In this document: piece after piece, positions 10,517-20,081 of the stretch
Numbering within the stretch: the first letter of the stretch is position 1
Layout: every line of letters starts with the position of its first letter
Origin: Capronia americana
Lineage: Eukaryota > Ascomycota > Eurotiomycetes > Chaetothyriales > Herpotrichiellaceae
Length of the DNA: 64,000 bases
Assembly: GCA_016110215.1 (NCBI GenBank)
Contig: JADWQD010000023.1
Coordinates: 248,001-312,000 of the forward strand
Reading direction: 5' to 3'
The notes under the pieces: model-generated
The model's input: only the letters and a program-made list of their open reading frames with translations
Database searches by the model: none
What the model was told of the DNA's origin: nothing
Translations under genes and position numbers: made by a program

Positions 10517-12352
10517 CTACAGTCTATCAGAGTTGGCTAATTTACAATCGGACAATTGTCCACTGGTCAGCGAGACCCGGCTGAGATACCATACAAGGGC
10601 GAAGCCAAGTGGCTTTGTGGTGCCTCGATGGTTGTGTGATGACCTAAGCGTTGTAGAGGTCAACAACGTGAGGCCATCATAGTCAATTGTCACACCGGTA
10701 GTACCAGCAAAGACTTTGACAAAGGCATTCCATAACGGCCGCCTGTCCCAGCGATCGTCAATGGCGAAAGCGATATGCCTCAAACTCTTGGCTCTCCAAT
10801 TGGTTTCCAAAAGGACTTTCCGGAATATGGCGGCCACCTCCTCCGGTGGATTTTTGCTGCCAGCACAGCCAAAGGCACCCAGCACCAACGTCGTGCAACC
10901 GTTACTGGTAGCGGTTTGCAGGATCGAGTAGATCTTTCTGACCATCAAGCCGTAGTCATGTTGGTGTGCGTACGTGTCTCTCTGTGTGCCGTCAACCATC
11001 TGTGTGGTCAAGCGAGGTTGGTCGACCGCCACGCAAGTGATGACATCGACATTGAACTGCTGTTCTGGATCGAGCGCCAGGGTAGGAACGAGACTGAACA
11101 CATGCACGTCCGGCGAGTAAATCAGTTCATGTCTCTTGGGAGGATACTTGATCGACGGCTGGCTGATGTGAGCGAGTAATGTGGTGCGGATGCACAAACT
11201 CTCTTCCTGAAGGATAGATCCTTCGAGGAGCTTCCCACCGGGCTGACGCCATGAGGCGAAGTTGAGCACGCACAATCTCTCGGTCGGATCTTTGCGTAAC
11301 ACCATGCTTGCGACATCAAGACAGTCGGCGTGAAAGAAGAACATCCAAGGCTTTGTGTCAGAACCGCCCGGTGCCGGTTCCACCTCGTAGTCCATGCTCT
11401 GGTTTTCCTGCATGGCGTTACCGTCCAACAAGACGCTCTGGCCAATAGCAGTTCTCACCGCTGGATTGCGTTTCACAATCTCTGGCAACACGAATTCAGT
11501 GAATTCTCTGGCCATGTCGGATCTGTTCGGCCTGGATCCTGAGGCCTTCTGCATTTCGTACCAAAATGAGCGATCGACAAGTTGTCTCAACGTTCCATCT
11601 GGTAGAGTATACTCCATGCCCAATGGGAGTTGCGTTACAGAGTCAGATGAAGTTCTTCTGACCTGAAGCTGATTGCCGGTGGCCAGGTTGCCAGCGGAAG
11701 ACCTCGCAGACCCTGGTCGGCCATTGCCACGGGGTCCTCTTGGGGGCTGCCTGCGCCCACGGAAACTGCTCATGGTGCTTCCCTGTGAAGGAGTGACCAA
11801 GCTATTGCCTCTAGGTCTTGACTGCCGCTGGGATTCGGTGGCTTGAGCAGGTTGCTCTTCGCCATTGTCCTCCTCCTCAACAGAACACTCGGCTTCTTCT
11901 TCGCCGGTGCTCGTGTCCCGTGAGAAAGTTCTCGTTGGGCGCCTGCGCTTGCGACCGCGTGAAGATTCTCCATCATTGGAGCGAGAATCATTTTGAGGGG
12001 GAACTCGATCCTTCAGGGCGTTTTCGACTCGCAGCTGAACGAGTTGGTCGATGAGGCCAATGTCGGCCATTGTCGAGGTTTGAAGACTGTGGGCTGCTCC
12101 CAGTCGTCCGGGTTGGCCTGCGGGAGAGCCCAAATTTCGAGGCTGAGGTGCCTCAGTGAAATGGCTACCATAGCCAGGTTGTGGTCCAAGCCGCCGGTGG
12201 CCGCAGCTTCGACAATAAGTCCATGTGCGCTCAATGGGGCTACCACAATGTGTACAATATTCCACAGGGTAAAGGTTCATTGCGCGGTCGTATCCGACTT
12301 TAGCAATGTTGGATGGAAGGGAGAAAGGAAGAGGTGAAAACGTGGTGGGCAT
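10517..12352 (-). CDS. Zinc-ribbon protein with microbial-type PARG (DUF2263) macro domain
   Basis: This is a single open frame of 611 residues; a second Met at residue 25 (12280) could be the start. An N-terminal zinc ribbon is formed by Cys33-x2-Cys36 and Cys47-x2-Cys50. A long charged linker (about 110-240) contains KRKR-like basic and acidic runs and an RGRRQPPRGPRG segment, suggesting nuclear location and nucleic-acid contact. The macro/PARG domain spans about 260-545. It has FHAD at 340-343, the loop PGGKLLEGSILQEE at 371-384, LGAFGCAGSKNP at 491-502 and IAFAI at 527-531. Family members hydrolyse poly- or mono-ADP-ribose using the adjacent Glu pair of QEE. Here the canonical third Gly of the GGG loop is Lys374, which could alter ADP-ribose binding. 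The C-terminal tail of about 60 residues is not conserved text I know. Confidence 0.82.
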   Translation of the reverse strand: MPTTFSPLPFSLPSNIAKVGYDRAMNLYPVEYCTHCGSPIERTWTYCRSCGHRRLGPQPGYGSHFTEAPQPRNLGSPAGQPGRLGAAHSLQTSTMADIGLIDQLVQLRVENALKDRVPPQNDSRSNDGESSRGRKRRRPTRTFSRDTSTGEEEAECSVEEEDNGEEQPAQATESQRQSRPRGNSLVTPSQGSTMSSFRGRRQPPRGPRGNGRPGSARSSAGNLATGNQLQVRRTSSDSVTQLPLGMEYTLPDGTLRQLVDRSFWYEMQKASGSRPNRSDMAREFTEFVLPEIVKRNPAVRTAIGQSVLLDGNAMQENQSMDYEVEPAPGGSDTKPWMFFFHADCLDVASMVLRKDPTERLCVLNFASWRQPGGKLLEGSILQEESLCIRTTLLAHISQPSIKYPPKRHELIYSPDVHVFSLVPTLALDPEQQFNVDVITCVAVDQPRLTTQMVDGTQRDTYAHQHDYGLMVRKIYSILQTATSNGCTTLVLGAFGCAGSKNPPEEVAAIFRKVLLETNWRAKSLRHIAFAIDDRWDRRPLWNAFVKVFAGTTGVTIDYDGLTLLTSTTLRSSHNHRGTTKPLGFALVWYLSRVSLTSGQLSDCKLANSDRL

Positions 12353-13596
12353 AATTTTCGTGCGGCCTCACCACACCGCAGCCTTGCTCGAGCTCGGCAT
12401 TTTATTGACAGGAGGAAACTTGTCCCAAACATAACCTTTATCAGTCATGTTGATTCTCAGGTGGCTTGTCAGCTGGCGTTCTCAACATTCGTCGCAACTT
12501 TGTCAACTTCCAGTCACCGAGCCGCCGCTCTTCTCGTCCCAAGTCGTATCTGCGTACATACCCTTCCTCTCCGTCTCCTCGCCATCACTGACCGGACGAC
12601 AATCCTCATCGGTCCGTCCTAGGTATGTGCTTGCGACGCCGGAGAGCCCTCATGTCAGTCATTTTGCACGTTTCCCCTCGGGGCTTCTTTACCTAAAGCT
12701 TGACTTTCGACAGAATCGAAACGGGAACGACCGTCAACTCAGCAAACAATCCTCCCAGCAGTACCTCGAAGCCCGAACGCCCGTGAACAGATTCAGGTGC
12801 AAAATGTCTAGATTGATGTTCCGCTCTTTTTCCCTACGGCGATATCCTCTATCCTTATACACGATCGGTTAGCTCGTTGTCTCGTACACACGGTCGTCGA
12901 TGTTGCCTCCATTACTTCAGCCTAGCTGCTTGTGGAAATATATTGCAAGGATGACAACAAGGAAAGGCTTGGGCTGTGGTTGAAGATCTGGTCTAAGAGA
13001 CAGCTATCCTCCTTGGCAGATGTCATGCTTTCGCTGGAGGACTTGAGCACTGAATCTACCTCGTACGGGGACAGACGATAATTGGATAGGCATGTACGAA
13101 ATACGAGACTGCGCTGCACATGGGAAAAGCTTCGAACTACACCACATTCAAGCGACTAGAATCCATATCCACATCCTGGATAGCCATACAGCTTTGTTAT
13201 TTGATGTTACATATGAATGGCAACCCCTCCCTCTTCCCTCCTCCACGCCCGCTTGCCTGCCGCGCCAATTTCCACGACTGCGGTGAAGCGACGATCCGAC
13301 GTTCGAACAGCCTCTTTCCCTTGAATGCAAGCCTCGTACTACCCGAAATGGCTAGTGCCTTTGGGTTGGGGCCGAAGCGTGAGAAGTTACTGCTTTGTTG
13401 AAGAGACGGTGTTCAGAAGAGAAGCCCTGCCACCATGGAGCTGAAGTTAGCCACTGGGAGGAATTCCCAGGTCGGGAAAAGAATTCAGCGACACTTCTGA
13501 ACCCCAAGCCGAGTGGCTCGCGCAAGTACCCCTCCATCGGTGCCTGTGAAGTTCACAGGGAACGGGCCAAAGACAACGCTTCCAGAGCTGTGATCT
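12353..13596. other. Intergenic, 1.2 kb
   Basis: This covers the promoter side of the PARG-like gene and the 3' side of the next minus-strand gene. Pyrimidine-rich tracts occur near 12540-12600 and 13220-13250. Short frames on both strands lack motifs, and I see no RNA gene. Confidence 0.45.
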
Positions 13597-14970
13597 TTAG
13601 AACAGCGAGGTCCCAAGCAGACTTTCCAGCTTATCAAGGATATTCTCCATGTCCGGAAAGTTGAGGAGATGCATGCCCCGTTGCTCCCTCACCGGCCTAT
13701 TCACCGGTTGAATGATCCAATGCACAGGAACCAGGAATGCCAGTCTCAGCAATTCGGACGAGTGTATCTCCGGTGAAGAAACTATTCCTTGCGTGGTCGT
13801 GTACGACAAATTGTGGATATCATCCTCTGCTTGCTGCGCAATTTCTCGCATCACGCCGATGAACGTATCATAGGCCCCTCGGTCCAGAGTTGGAGCTCGG
13901 GTATTGACATCCTCCTTCAGCCATGTCATCATCTCGAAAGCCTCCATATTGTAGCCTTCATGCTGCGGCTTTGGAGGACGGTTCGGATCTTGCGCCCACC
14001 GTGGTCGAATGTTCTTGAGAATGATGTCTCTCCTGCCCATGGCCATTGCACCACAGTATCGCCGGACGATAGATTTGGTTATGCAACAAGAAATGCTCAC
14101 GGTCTCGGTCCACCGCCCAAAGACTACCGGACTGCAGATATTGGCCAGTGCCACGCTCATGCGATCAAAATAACGATCTCGTACCTCGACGGTGTCCCTG
14201 TAAAGCACGGCAGTCCTGTTTGCAAAGGACATCTGGTCCAACAGATCGGCCAACGAGACAGGCTCTGGACACGTTTTGGTGAATGTCTCCGTCCAACCAG
14301 CAGGAAGTTCCCGCCAGTATAGCCTTATTGGTTTCATGTCCGCTACGGCGGTTGCGCCTATGCATTTCGTCGTTGGAGCGTGGGTATTTGTGTGGTGCCA
14401 TAGGCACCAGACCATCGCGGATGTTCCACTTGAGTCGGGTTTGCCAGGGTCAGCTTCGCCAGGGTCGGCATCACCAAGGTTGGCATCACCGAGGTTGGCT
14501 TTGCCAATGTTGGCATCACCAAGGTTGGCTTTGCCCGAGGTGGCCTTGTTCGGGTTGGCCTTGCTTGGGTTGGCCTTGCCTAGCACGTCGGCCTTCCCAG
14601 TCGCAGTATTATTGGAGCCATCTCTTTTATCGGTCCCCGGATGCCTTCCGCCAGTGCTTGGGCTCCGTGACCGACGCCTCTTTTGCTCCCGTTGGGAACG
14701 GCGGTCTCGATATTCGCGGTCGCTTTTGATCGACCTCTCAGACGGCCGAGACGTTGTGGCCGAGGCCTCACGGTTGACTTGGTCGTCATTGAACCGGTTG
14801 ATGTTGATGAGTGGTCCTTGCGGTAGTCCGCTTGATTGACCTTCATCTTGTTGCAATTTGGAAACATCCTGAAGGACGAGGACGCCCCCACAGTTTGGAA
14901 TTTGACATATTCGTAAGTTCGCATCCCCGAACATCTCGCTACAGCGGATGCATTGTCTCACCCACCTCAT
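13597..14970 (-). CDS. Unrecognised protein: zinc-ribbon, SR/RE-rich region, pentapeptide-period repeat
   Basis: This is one open frame of 457 residues; I do not recognise the family. The start has a small zinc-ribbon-like pattern, Cys7-x2-Cys10 and Cys22-x4-Cys27. Residues 70-105 are rich in Arg, Ser and Glu (for example RRSRSPS), as in nuclear RNA-associated proteins. Residues 125-179 repeat every five residues (KANLG, DANIG, DADPG), encoded by a 15-bp minisatellite. The C-terminal 270 residues look globular, with several Cys and Trp and no known catalytic signature. The five-residue period recalls A(D/N)LxX pentapeptide repeats, but about ten units and many Pro make a true beta-helix doubtful. 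It lies between the zinc-ribbon PARG gene and a coiled-coil gene on the same strand. Confidence 0.7.
   Translation of the reverse strand: MRWVRQCIRCSEMFGDANLRICQIPNCGGVLVLQDVSKLQQDEGQSSGLPQGPLININRFNDDQVNREASATTSRPSERSIKSDREYRDRRSQREQKRRRSRSPSTGGRHPGTDKRDGSNNTATGKADVLGKANPSKANPNKATSGKANLGDANIGKANLGDANLGDADPGEADPGKPDSSGTSAMVWCLWHHTNTHAPTTKCIGATAVADMKPIRLYWRELPAGWTETFTKTCPEPVSLADLLDQMSFANRTAVLYRDTVEVRDRYFDRMSVALANICSPVVFGRWTETVSISCCITKSIVRRYCGAMAMGRRDIILKNIRPRWAQDPNRPPKPQHEGYNMEAFEMMTWLKEDVNTRAPTLDRGAYDTFIGVMREIAQQAEDDIHNLSYTTTQGIVSSPEIHSSELLRLAFLVPVHWIIQPVNRPVREQRGMHLLNFPDMENILDKLESLLGTSLF
14439..14593. repeat. 15-bp coding minisatellite, about ten units
   Basis: Units such as AAGGTTGGCATCACC and AAGGTTGGCTTTGCC run in tandem. 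Each encodes five residues on the minus strand inside the gene at 13597-14970. A 15-bp period keeps the frame, so unit number can change without breaking the protein. Confidence 0.9.
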
Positions 14971-15526
14971 CTTGAGCGATTTGTTGAGTTCTGGTGGTTG
15001 AGGTTCAAAAAGGTGTTCGTGAGTTGGAATTCAATTCAGGTGGCCGCAGGAAGCGCAGCCTCAGCATTGCTCATGACAGCCTTGTCACGGGCTACCTGTC
15101 ACGGGCTACCTGCCACGGCCTCGAAGAGCAGGAAGAAAGCCTCCCCGGCAATCAGACATGAACTCTTGCTGGTTACTACTACCTATCTGCTCATTTACAA
15201 CTCCCCCATGGGTGTCAAGAATGCCACCAAAGGCAACCTCAACTCGTTCTACAAGTCCACTCACGCACCCCATTTCAGGTACAGCGAGATCTCTGTTCGA
15301 ACAGCTTGCAAAACAGGACATCGGTAACATAGCCCTATGTGGCGGAGCGAAAGAGCCGCCCGCTATGCATGTAACAAGGTGTTTGAGGAGCAGCAACCAA
15401 GATCGCACCGGGAAGAATGATACACTGGTAATAAATCATCCATATGGCGTAGCTGCCGTGCTCCCCGCTCATGCTCAACAGGTGTCTTTGTGCATGGCCC
15501 GAGGCGACTCCCCGGAGACTCCATTG
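14971..15526. other. Intergenic with a short tandem duplication
   Basis: No gene is seen. Near 15085-15118 a 14-bp word (TCACGGGCTACCTG) occurs twice in tandem with a third degenerate copy. The rest is promoter for the minus-strand gene at 13597-14970 and 3' flank of the next. Confidence 0.5.
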
Positions 15527-17926
15527 CTACGATGCGCGCAACTTTGATGCGAAACCCATGGCCCTCTTGTTTATTGGGACTGGCTGAGTTACCCAGGATC
15601 CCACTATTGGCGCCCGCGTGAACTCGATCGAGAACCCGTCCCCAAAGACGTCAAACTGCAACCCGAATTGTCCAGGCATCGCGATCCCCACCCGTCCGTC
15701 CGGATGGAGTATGATCATGGTGGCGCCATCCATAAAGCAAGTCAACTCGGCCAGTTCAAGCGCCATGCCACGGGCTGTCCCCAGCGACAATAGGCTGTCA
15801 ATGAGTCGGCGTTGGCTTTCAGTTTGTGCCCCATCAACGCAGCTCGAAAGACATTCGACCAAAAGGCCACTCTCCGTAACCGTCGGCTTGAGGTTGAAGT
15901 ACAGCTCTGCAAGCTGTTCACTGTCGCCGAGGCAGACGAAGAGGAGGAAAAGACATTGCAGTATGACCACAATCTCAGATAGAGACTTATGCGGTAGCTG
16001 TGTGCCGTGGACAACTGCGGCGTACAGCCACGGAATGATCGTTGACAACGTCTCCGAATCACACTCGCGCAAGCCGACCACAAGTGTCTGAGCATCGATG
16101 TTGTTACTCGGAACACCATCGGAGGTTATCTTTGCAATGAGGATCAACAACTGCGTCATGGGATCATCGCCATTGCGCAGTGACCACGAGATGCCTTCGA
16201 TGTACGGGATGTTCACCGACGGTGGGCAGTGAGGATATGCCCCTTGAAGCAGGCGGGTGCCTTCAACAACCAGCTCGTCGAACGACTCCCAGTCAAACCC
16301 AGGCGGGAAGAGCCCAGGGAGCAACGACAGCATAGTGCTCTGGTACAAGTTGACCTTCGCTACTACCCTGTCGGTCTCAGCAACGTGAGCCAGCTTGGCG
16401 TCGGATAGTTCCGTGCAAAGCTCATCCTTCTGGTCTTGTAGCCTTTCGATCTGCCTGCGGGCGTCGTCCTCGGTGGATGTGACCTTGTCTCCTAGCTCGG
16501 AGATCTGTTGCCCGAGTTGCGTGACCTGTTCCAGCTCGCGAGTCTTCGCATTCACGGTCTGCTGCTTCCAGTATTCGACATTGGTCTGCAATTGCTTCAC
16601 TTTGCCCTGGAGCTGCTCATGGACATCACTCATCATTGCATTCTCGTCATCGTGGCGGAGCTGGTCGAGTGCTTGGGATTCCATCTGGTGCTTCATCCTG
16701 GTTGCTTCCTGCTCGTAGGACCTAGCGTCCGCTGTCAAGCTTGAGACGTCCGACTGGAGCTTCCGCACCACTGAGTCCATCATGGCATGCTCGGCGCCGA
16801 GAAGTTCTCGATCATCCGTGAGCTCTCTGATCTGAGCCTGGAGCTGGCCAAGTTGGCTTTTCAACCCCCGGATCTCGTCATCGCTTTTTTGATTCTTCTG
16901 GGTCGAGGCGGCCATGCTTAGCCGCAGTTGCTCCAGCTGTTGCCCACCAGCGCGGTTTTCCGCCTCCGAGGCCTCCAGCTTCCTCCTGAGCTCGTCTCGT
17001 ACCTTCACGATCTGGTCTCTGAGGCGACGTTCTTGGGACTTGAGTCGGTTGATGTCCGCTTGCTGATTGCGCATCGTCTCATCGTCGCCATCACAGTATC
17101 TCTTCCAAACCTGCACGTGGCCTGTCAGCCTCGTGATCTCCTCATTCAGTCGCTTCACTTGAGAATTGCTCTCATCCCGAAGACTCTTGATCTCAGCCTC
17201 GAGTCCCTTGACTCTGTCGGCATCCTTTCGTAGTCTGGCAATCTCCATCCGGAGCTGGCTGTTCTCCTTCTGCAAGTCACCGACTTTGCCCACTTGTCGT
17301 TCAAGGTGGCCCTTCTCAGCCTCCAAAGTGGTACATCTCGACTGGAACTCGCCAGCGCCTTCGACTTGCGACTTGAGCTTCCAGAGGTCCGCAGCCAGGT
17401 CGACGCATCCCATGCAGACGTGCAGCTCTGTGTCCGCGTGTTCTCTCAATTTCTCTTGGATTTTTGCAATGCCTTTTTCGGCAACTCCTTCGAGATTCAG
17501 AACGTATTCTGGGTGCAGTGTGATGACCTTCTTGATCATGTTGATCGCGGTCTGCCGGATCTGGGAAATATCCTTGTGACGGAACCGGTCGACCGACTGT
17601 CCCACTTCTTCACCACCACGGTTTCGAAGGTCGTTGGCCTTGTCCAGCATGGTATCGAGCTTTTGAAGTTGCTCTGATCGGCGTGCCTGCGCATCCGCCA
17701 GAGACTCCTTAGCCAGCGGTGCTTGGTCGATGTTCGACTTCAGCATAGTCCTGGTGGCCCAGTTGACTTCCGTGGTTTCCCCTTCAATGGAATTGGGGAC
17801 CAAGACAAACGGATCAAGTTGATCGTGGATGCCATTTTCCTCATCATTTGAGAATTGGGCCACGCCCAGACGAACTTGGTCTTGCAGACCTTTTTTCAGT
17901 GTCTTGCGCTGCTCAGAGGCAATCAT
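15527..17926 (-). CDS. Long coiled-coil protein with unrecognised C-terminal domain
   Basis: The frame is open to a GTG at 17938, but the first ATG is at 17926, giving about 799 residues. A TCTAAC...TGCACAG acceptor-like signal just upstream allows a further 5' exon. Residues about 180-525 form a nearly unbroken heptad-rich coiled coil (LRMEIARLRKD, LEAEIKSLRDE) like SMC, tropomyosin or kinesin-tail proteins; no Walker motif is visible, so it is not an SMC ATPase. The N-terminal 170 residues are helical with a CMGC pair near 175. The C-terminal 270 residues look globular: a helical region rich in Leu and Cys, then a beta-like end (MIILHPDGRVGIAMPG). Function is unknown; a scaffold role is inference. 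Any coiled-coil match to known proteins may be compositional. Confidence 0.75.
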   Translation of the reverse strand: MIASEQRKTLKKGLQDQVRLGVAQFSNDEENGIHDQLDPFVLVPNSIEGETTEVNWATRTMLKSNIDQAPLAKESLADAQARRSEQLQKLDTMLDKANDLRNRGGEEVGQSVDRFRHKDISQIRQTAINMIKKVITLHPEYVLNLEGVAEKGIAKIQEKLREHADTELHVCMGCVDLAADLWKLKSQVEGAGEFQSRCTTLEAEKGHLERQVGKVGDLQKENSQLRMEIARLRKDADRVKGLEAEIKSLRDESNSQVKRLNEEITRLTGHVQVWKRYCDGDDETMRNQQADINRLKSQERRLRDQIVKVRDELRRKLEASEAENRAGGQQLEQLRLSMAASTQKNQKSDDEIRGLKSQLGQLQAQIRELTDDRELLGAEHAMMDSVVRKLQSDVSSLTADARSYEQEATRMKHQMESQALDQLRHDDENAMMSDVHEQLQGKVKQLQTNVEYWKQQTVNAKTRELEQVTQLGQQISELGDKVTSTEDDARRQIERLQDQKDELCTELSDAKLAHVAETDRVVAKVNLYQSTMLSLLPGLFPPGFDWESFDELVVEGTRLLQGAYPHCPPSVNIPYIEGISWSLRNGDDPMTQLLILIAKITSDGVPSNNIDAQTLVVGLRECDSETLSTIIPWLYAAVVHGTQLPHKSLSEIVVILQCLFLLFVCLGDSEQLAELYFNLKPTVTESGLLVECLSSCVDGAQTESQRRLIDSLLSLGTARGMALELAELTCFMDGATMIILHPDGRVGIAMPGQFGLQFDVFGDGFSIEFTRAPIVGSWVTQPVPINKRAMGFASKLRAS

Positions 17927-18010
17927 GCTCCTGTGCACACAGATAACGACGTATGTTAGACTGTAATATCTGATGGTTCGCGAACAAGAGGGTCGTGCGA
18001 GCTAGAAGTT

Positions 18011-18217
18011 TCAGGTTTTCTTCTTGCCGTGGCAGGCGCGGACCATACGGGAATGGAAGGAGCAGCCACGGCGAGGGTGCCAACCCCACGCGTGACGAAT
18101 CCAGTATTCGATGATGGAGGCCTGTCCAGGTTCAAAAATGGACATCTCTGGGTCTTCTCGTTTGTCGGTATCGCCAGTATGAAGCAGCCAGCGTGCAACC
18201 CCAACCACGGCACTCAT
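18011..18217 (-). CDS. Small open frame, 68 residues, unknown
   Basis: An ATG at 18217 opens 68 codons with an unusual Trp/His-rich, basic C-terminal half (YWIRHAWGWHPRRG). It sits between two long minus-strand genes and could be a small gene or a 5' exon of the coiled-coil gene. The splice phases I tried did not join it. It could be chance. Confidence 0.22.
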   Translation of the reverse strand: MSAVVGVARWLLHTGDTDKREDPEMSIFEPGQASIIEYWIRHAWGWHPRRGCSFHSRMVRACHGKKKT

Positions 18218-18485
18218 TTCTACTCCTCTACCTCAAAGCCAGTTCATTTCTGGCATGTCAGCTCGCAGTCCGTGGTGACCAACCCGGCGAGTTGCGTGGA
18301 TTCTCATTTGCTGGTGGTAACATGGCGACAATTGTATAGCATGTTGGCAAATCGAGACGGGTCACCACCTGCGAGTGTGAGGGAAAGTGATATAGCGCCG
18401 GCCAGAATTGCCACTGGAGATATTCACATTCATCAGCCTGTACACTACGCGCAACTGGTCAGACTCTCCCAACCCCGGGTTCCTA

Positions 18486-20081
18486 TCATTCTCGCACCTC
18501 ATCAATCATATCCTCCAATCCAAGTTCAGAGCACAGCGATTCGAGAGCCTCAAGTTCAGCTATGGCAACAAGCCGTTTGGTATTGGCCTCAAGCTCCTCG
18601 ATCCTCCGTGCGTCCCTGGCCAGGCCGGCCTCCAGTTCCGCACGTGTTCGGTGGTTTTCCTTCACGAGCTGGAACAGCTCGCGGTTCTTGCTGATCTTCT
18701 CGCATGAATTGCGGATATTGATCTCTTGAAAGCCGGATTGCTCAATGTCGACCGCGTTCCAATGCAACCCTTCGACGTACGAGGGTTCTTCGCGACCGAC
18801 CCTGCCGCCTTTGCTGCTTCCAGCCCAAGTCATGTTAAGACCGCCGTCGTGGTTGGTCGACGATGTTAGCACGCAGGTCAACACTTCATCGAGACCAATG
18901 TCAGAGACTTGAACAGTCCTGATGACAGGATAAGCATGGTCTTTCACGTCGAAAGCCCCTGGCCAACAACTTTCGCAAATCGCCAGCACTAGGCCAAGTA
19001 GCCGAGAACCGTACGACTCCGGGTTCGCATGCTTGTCGGTTCTTTGCTGGACATTGAAAGACAGCCCTCCGTAGCTAAGGCAGCGTTTCATAGGTTTGCG
19101 AAGCAGGGCCTCGTGCTCTGTCCCTTGGAGTTTTCGTGCCCAATGCAAGTACGTCAAGTTCATGTTCTCGATCCATTGTTTGTGGACATCGAACTTATTT
19201 CTACCTTCTCCGCCGCCACCATACTTTCGCTGGGTGGCGTAGTCTAGGTCGTTGATGACTGGATGAATCATCCCGTCGACCATGCGAGCAAACGATTCTG
19301 ACTCTGGATTTTTCAGGTCAACATAAAGCTCTACTCCGTCCACAATATGGATCAATTCGATCCATGTAAAGCCAAATCCGACTCCTGAATTGTCAGCAGA
19401 GCCTGGTGGAGGTTCCACTGGGCAATCCGTCGACTCATCTTGACAAGCTGCCGTCTTGGGGGAAGCACCACTTTCATCGACATTTATCCATGTGCCGCAA
19501 GTTCTCGGCAGAACACGGGCGACAGACATGATGTACGTGCCCTGGCTCCTCTGGCATTTGAGGTATTGTCCCCATTTTCGTCGAAACTCCGGCTCTTGCA
19601 TCCTGCTGGGGAGGTCCCCTCGGATGAGCGCAGAGATGATATCAGGTGGGATGGAACAAAGGTAGAAGAAGCACCGCGAGGTCTCTAGATGTTCTAGGTC
19701 CGCGATCATCTTGTTCCAGCTAGAATGACCGCCAGGTGAATCATCGTAGTCGTGGTCTGGGTCGTTGTCCGAGGCTCTCTTGCGTTTTGGCACGCCTATG
19801 CCCAGCTTTCGTTCGACCTCTCTTTCATATCTGGCTATCTGCTTGATCCAGTATGCCAGTCCGATAACACCAAACATTTCCCAGTACCAGGACAGTTCCT
19901 GTTGCCGAGGGGTGATGAGTGGGTCATTTTCGAGACTCTTGTATGCTGGTCCGTGCCTTGCCAGCAGCTCTGCTGGAACTTCGATCGATTGCTTGATCGA
20001 CTCCAGCTCGATTTTTGCATTGTCAGCAAATGCTGCTGCCTCACTAGCAGCGTGTCTGACTTCCTCAAGTCGCGCTTCCAT
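18486..20081 (-). CDS. Unrecognised protein with possible GIY-YIG-like segment
   Basis: This is one open frame of 531 residues. Residues 1-40 and about 455-515 are coiled-coil-like, and a basic PKRKR at 98-102 could be a nuclear signal. The middle holds KRCLSYGGLSFNVQQRTDKH at 332-351, followed by LLGLVLAI and then DEVLTCVL...GGLNMT (398-418). The spacing of Tyr337, Asn343, Arg347, His351, Glu399 and Asn416 recalls the YIG-x(n)-Arg...Glu...Asn layout of GIY-YIG nucleases. Similar text occurs in a group of fungal hypothetical proteins. No clear GIY strand is seen, so this is a motif-level suggestion only. Introns are not needed to keep the frame open. Confidence 0.7.
   Translation of the reverse strand: MEARLEEVRHAASEAAAFADNAKIELESIKQSIEVPAELLARHGPAYKSLENDPLITPRQQELSWYWEMFGVIGLAYWIKQIARYEREVERKLGIGVPKRKRASDNDPDHDYDDSPGGHSSWNKMIADLEHLETSRCFFYLCSIPPDIISALIRGDLPSRMQEPEFRRKWGQYLKCQRSQGTYIMSVARVLPRTCGTWINVDESGASPKTAACQDESTDCPVEPPPGSADNSGVGFGFTWIELIHIVDGVELYVDLKNPESESFARMVDGMIHPVINDLDYATQRKYGGGGEGRNKFDVHKQWIENMNLTYLHWARKLQGTEHEALLRKPMKRCLSYGGLSFNVQQRTDKHANPESYGSRLLGLVLAICESCWPGAFDVKDHAYPVIRTVQVSDIGLDEVLTCVLTSSTNHDGGLNMTWAGSSKGGRVGREEPSYVEGLHWNAVDIEQSGFQEINIRNSCEKISKNRELFQLVKENHRTRAELEAGLARDARRIEELEANTKRLVAIAELEALESLCSELGLEDMIDEVRE

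Noticed and set aside
14439..14593. True pentapeptide-repeat beta-helix
   Set aside because: Few units, many Pro and Lys, and no regular central Leu/Phe in most units; a minisatellite-derived linker is simpler.
15527..17926. SMC or kinesin motor protein
   Set aside because: There is a long coiled coil but no Walker A/B, signature motif or motor domain.
17926..17938. Longer start of the coiled-coil gene at a GTG
   Set aside because: Nuclear fungal genes start at ATG almost always; the first ATG is at 17926.
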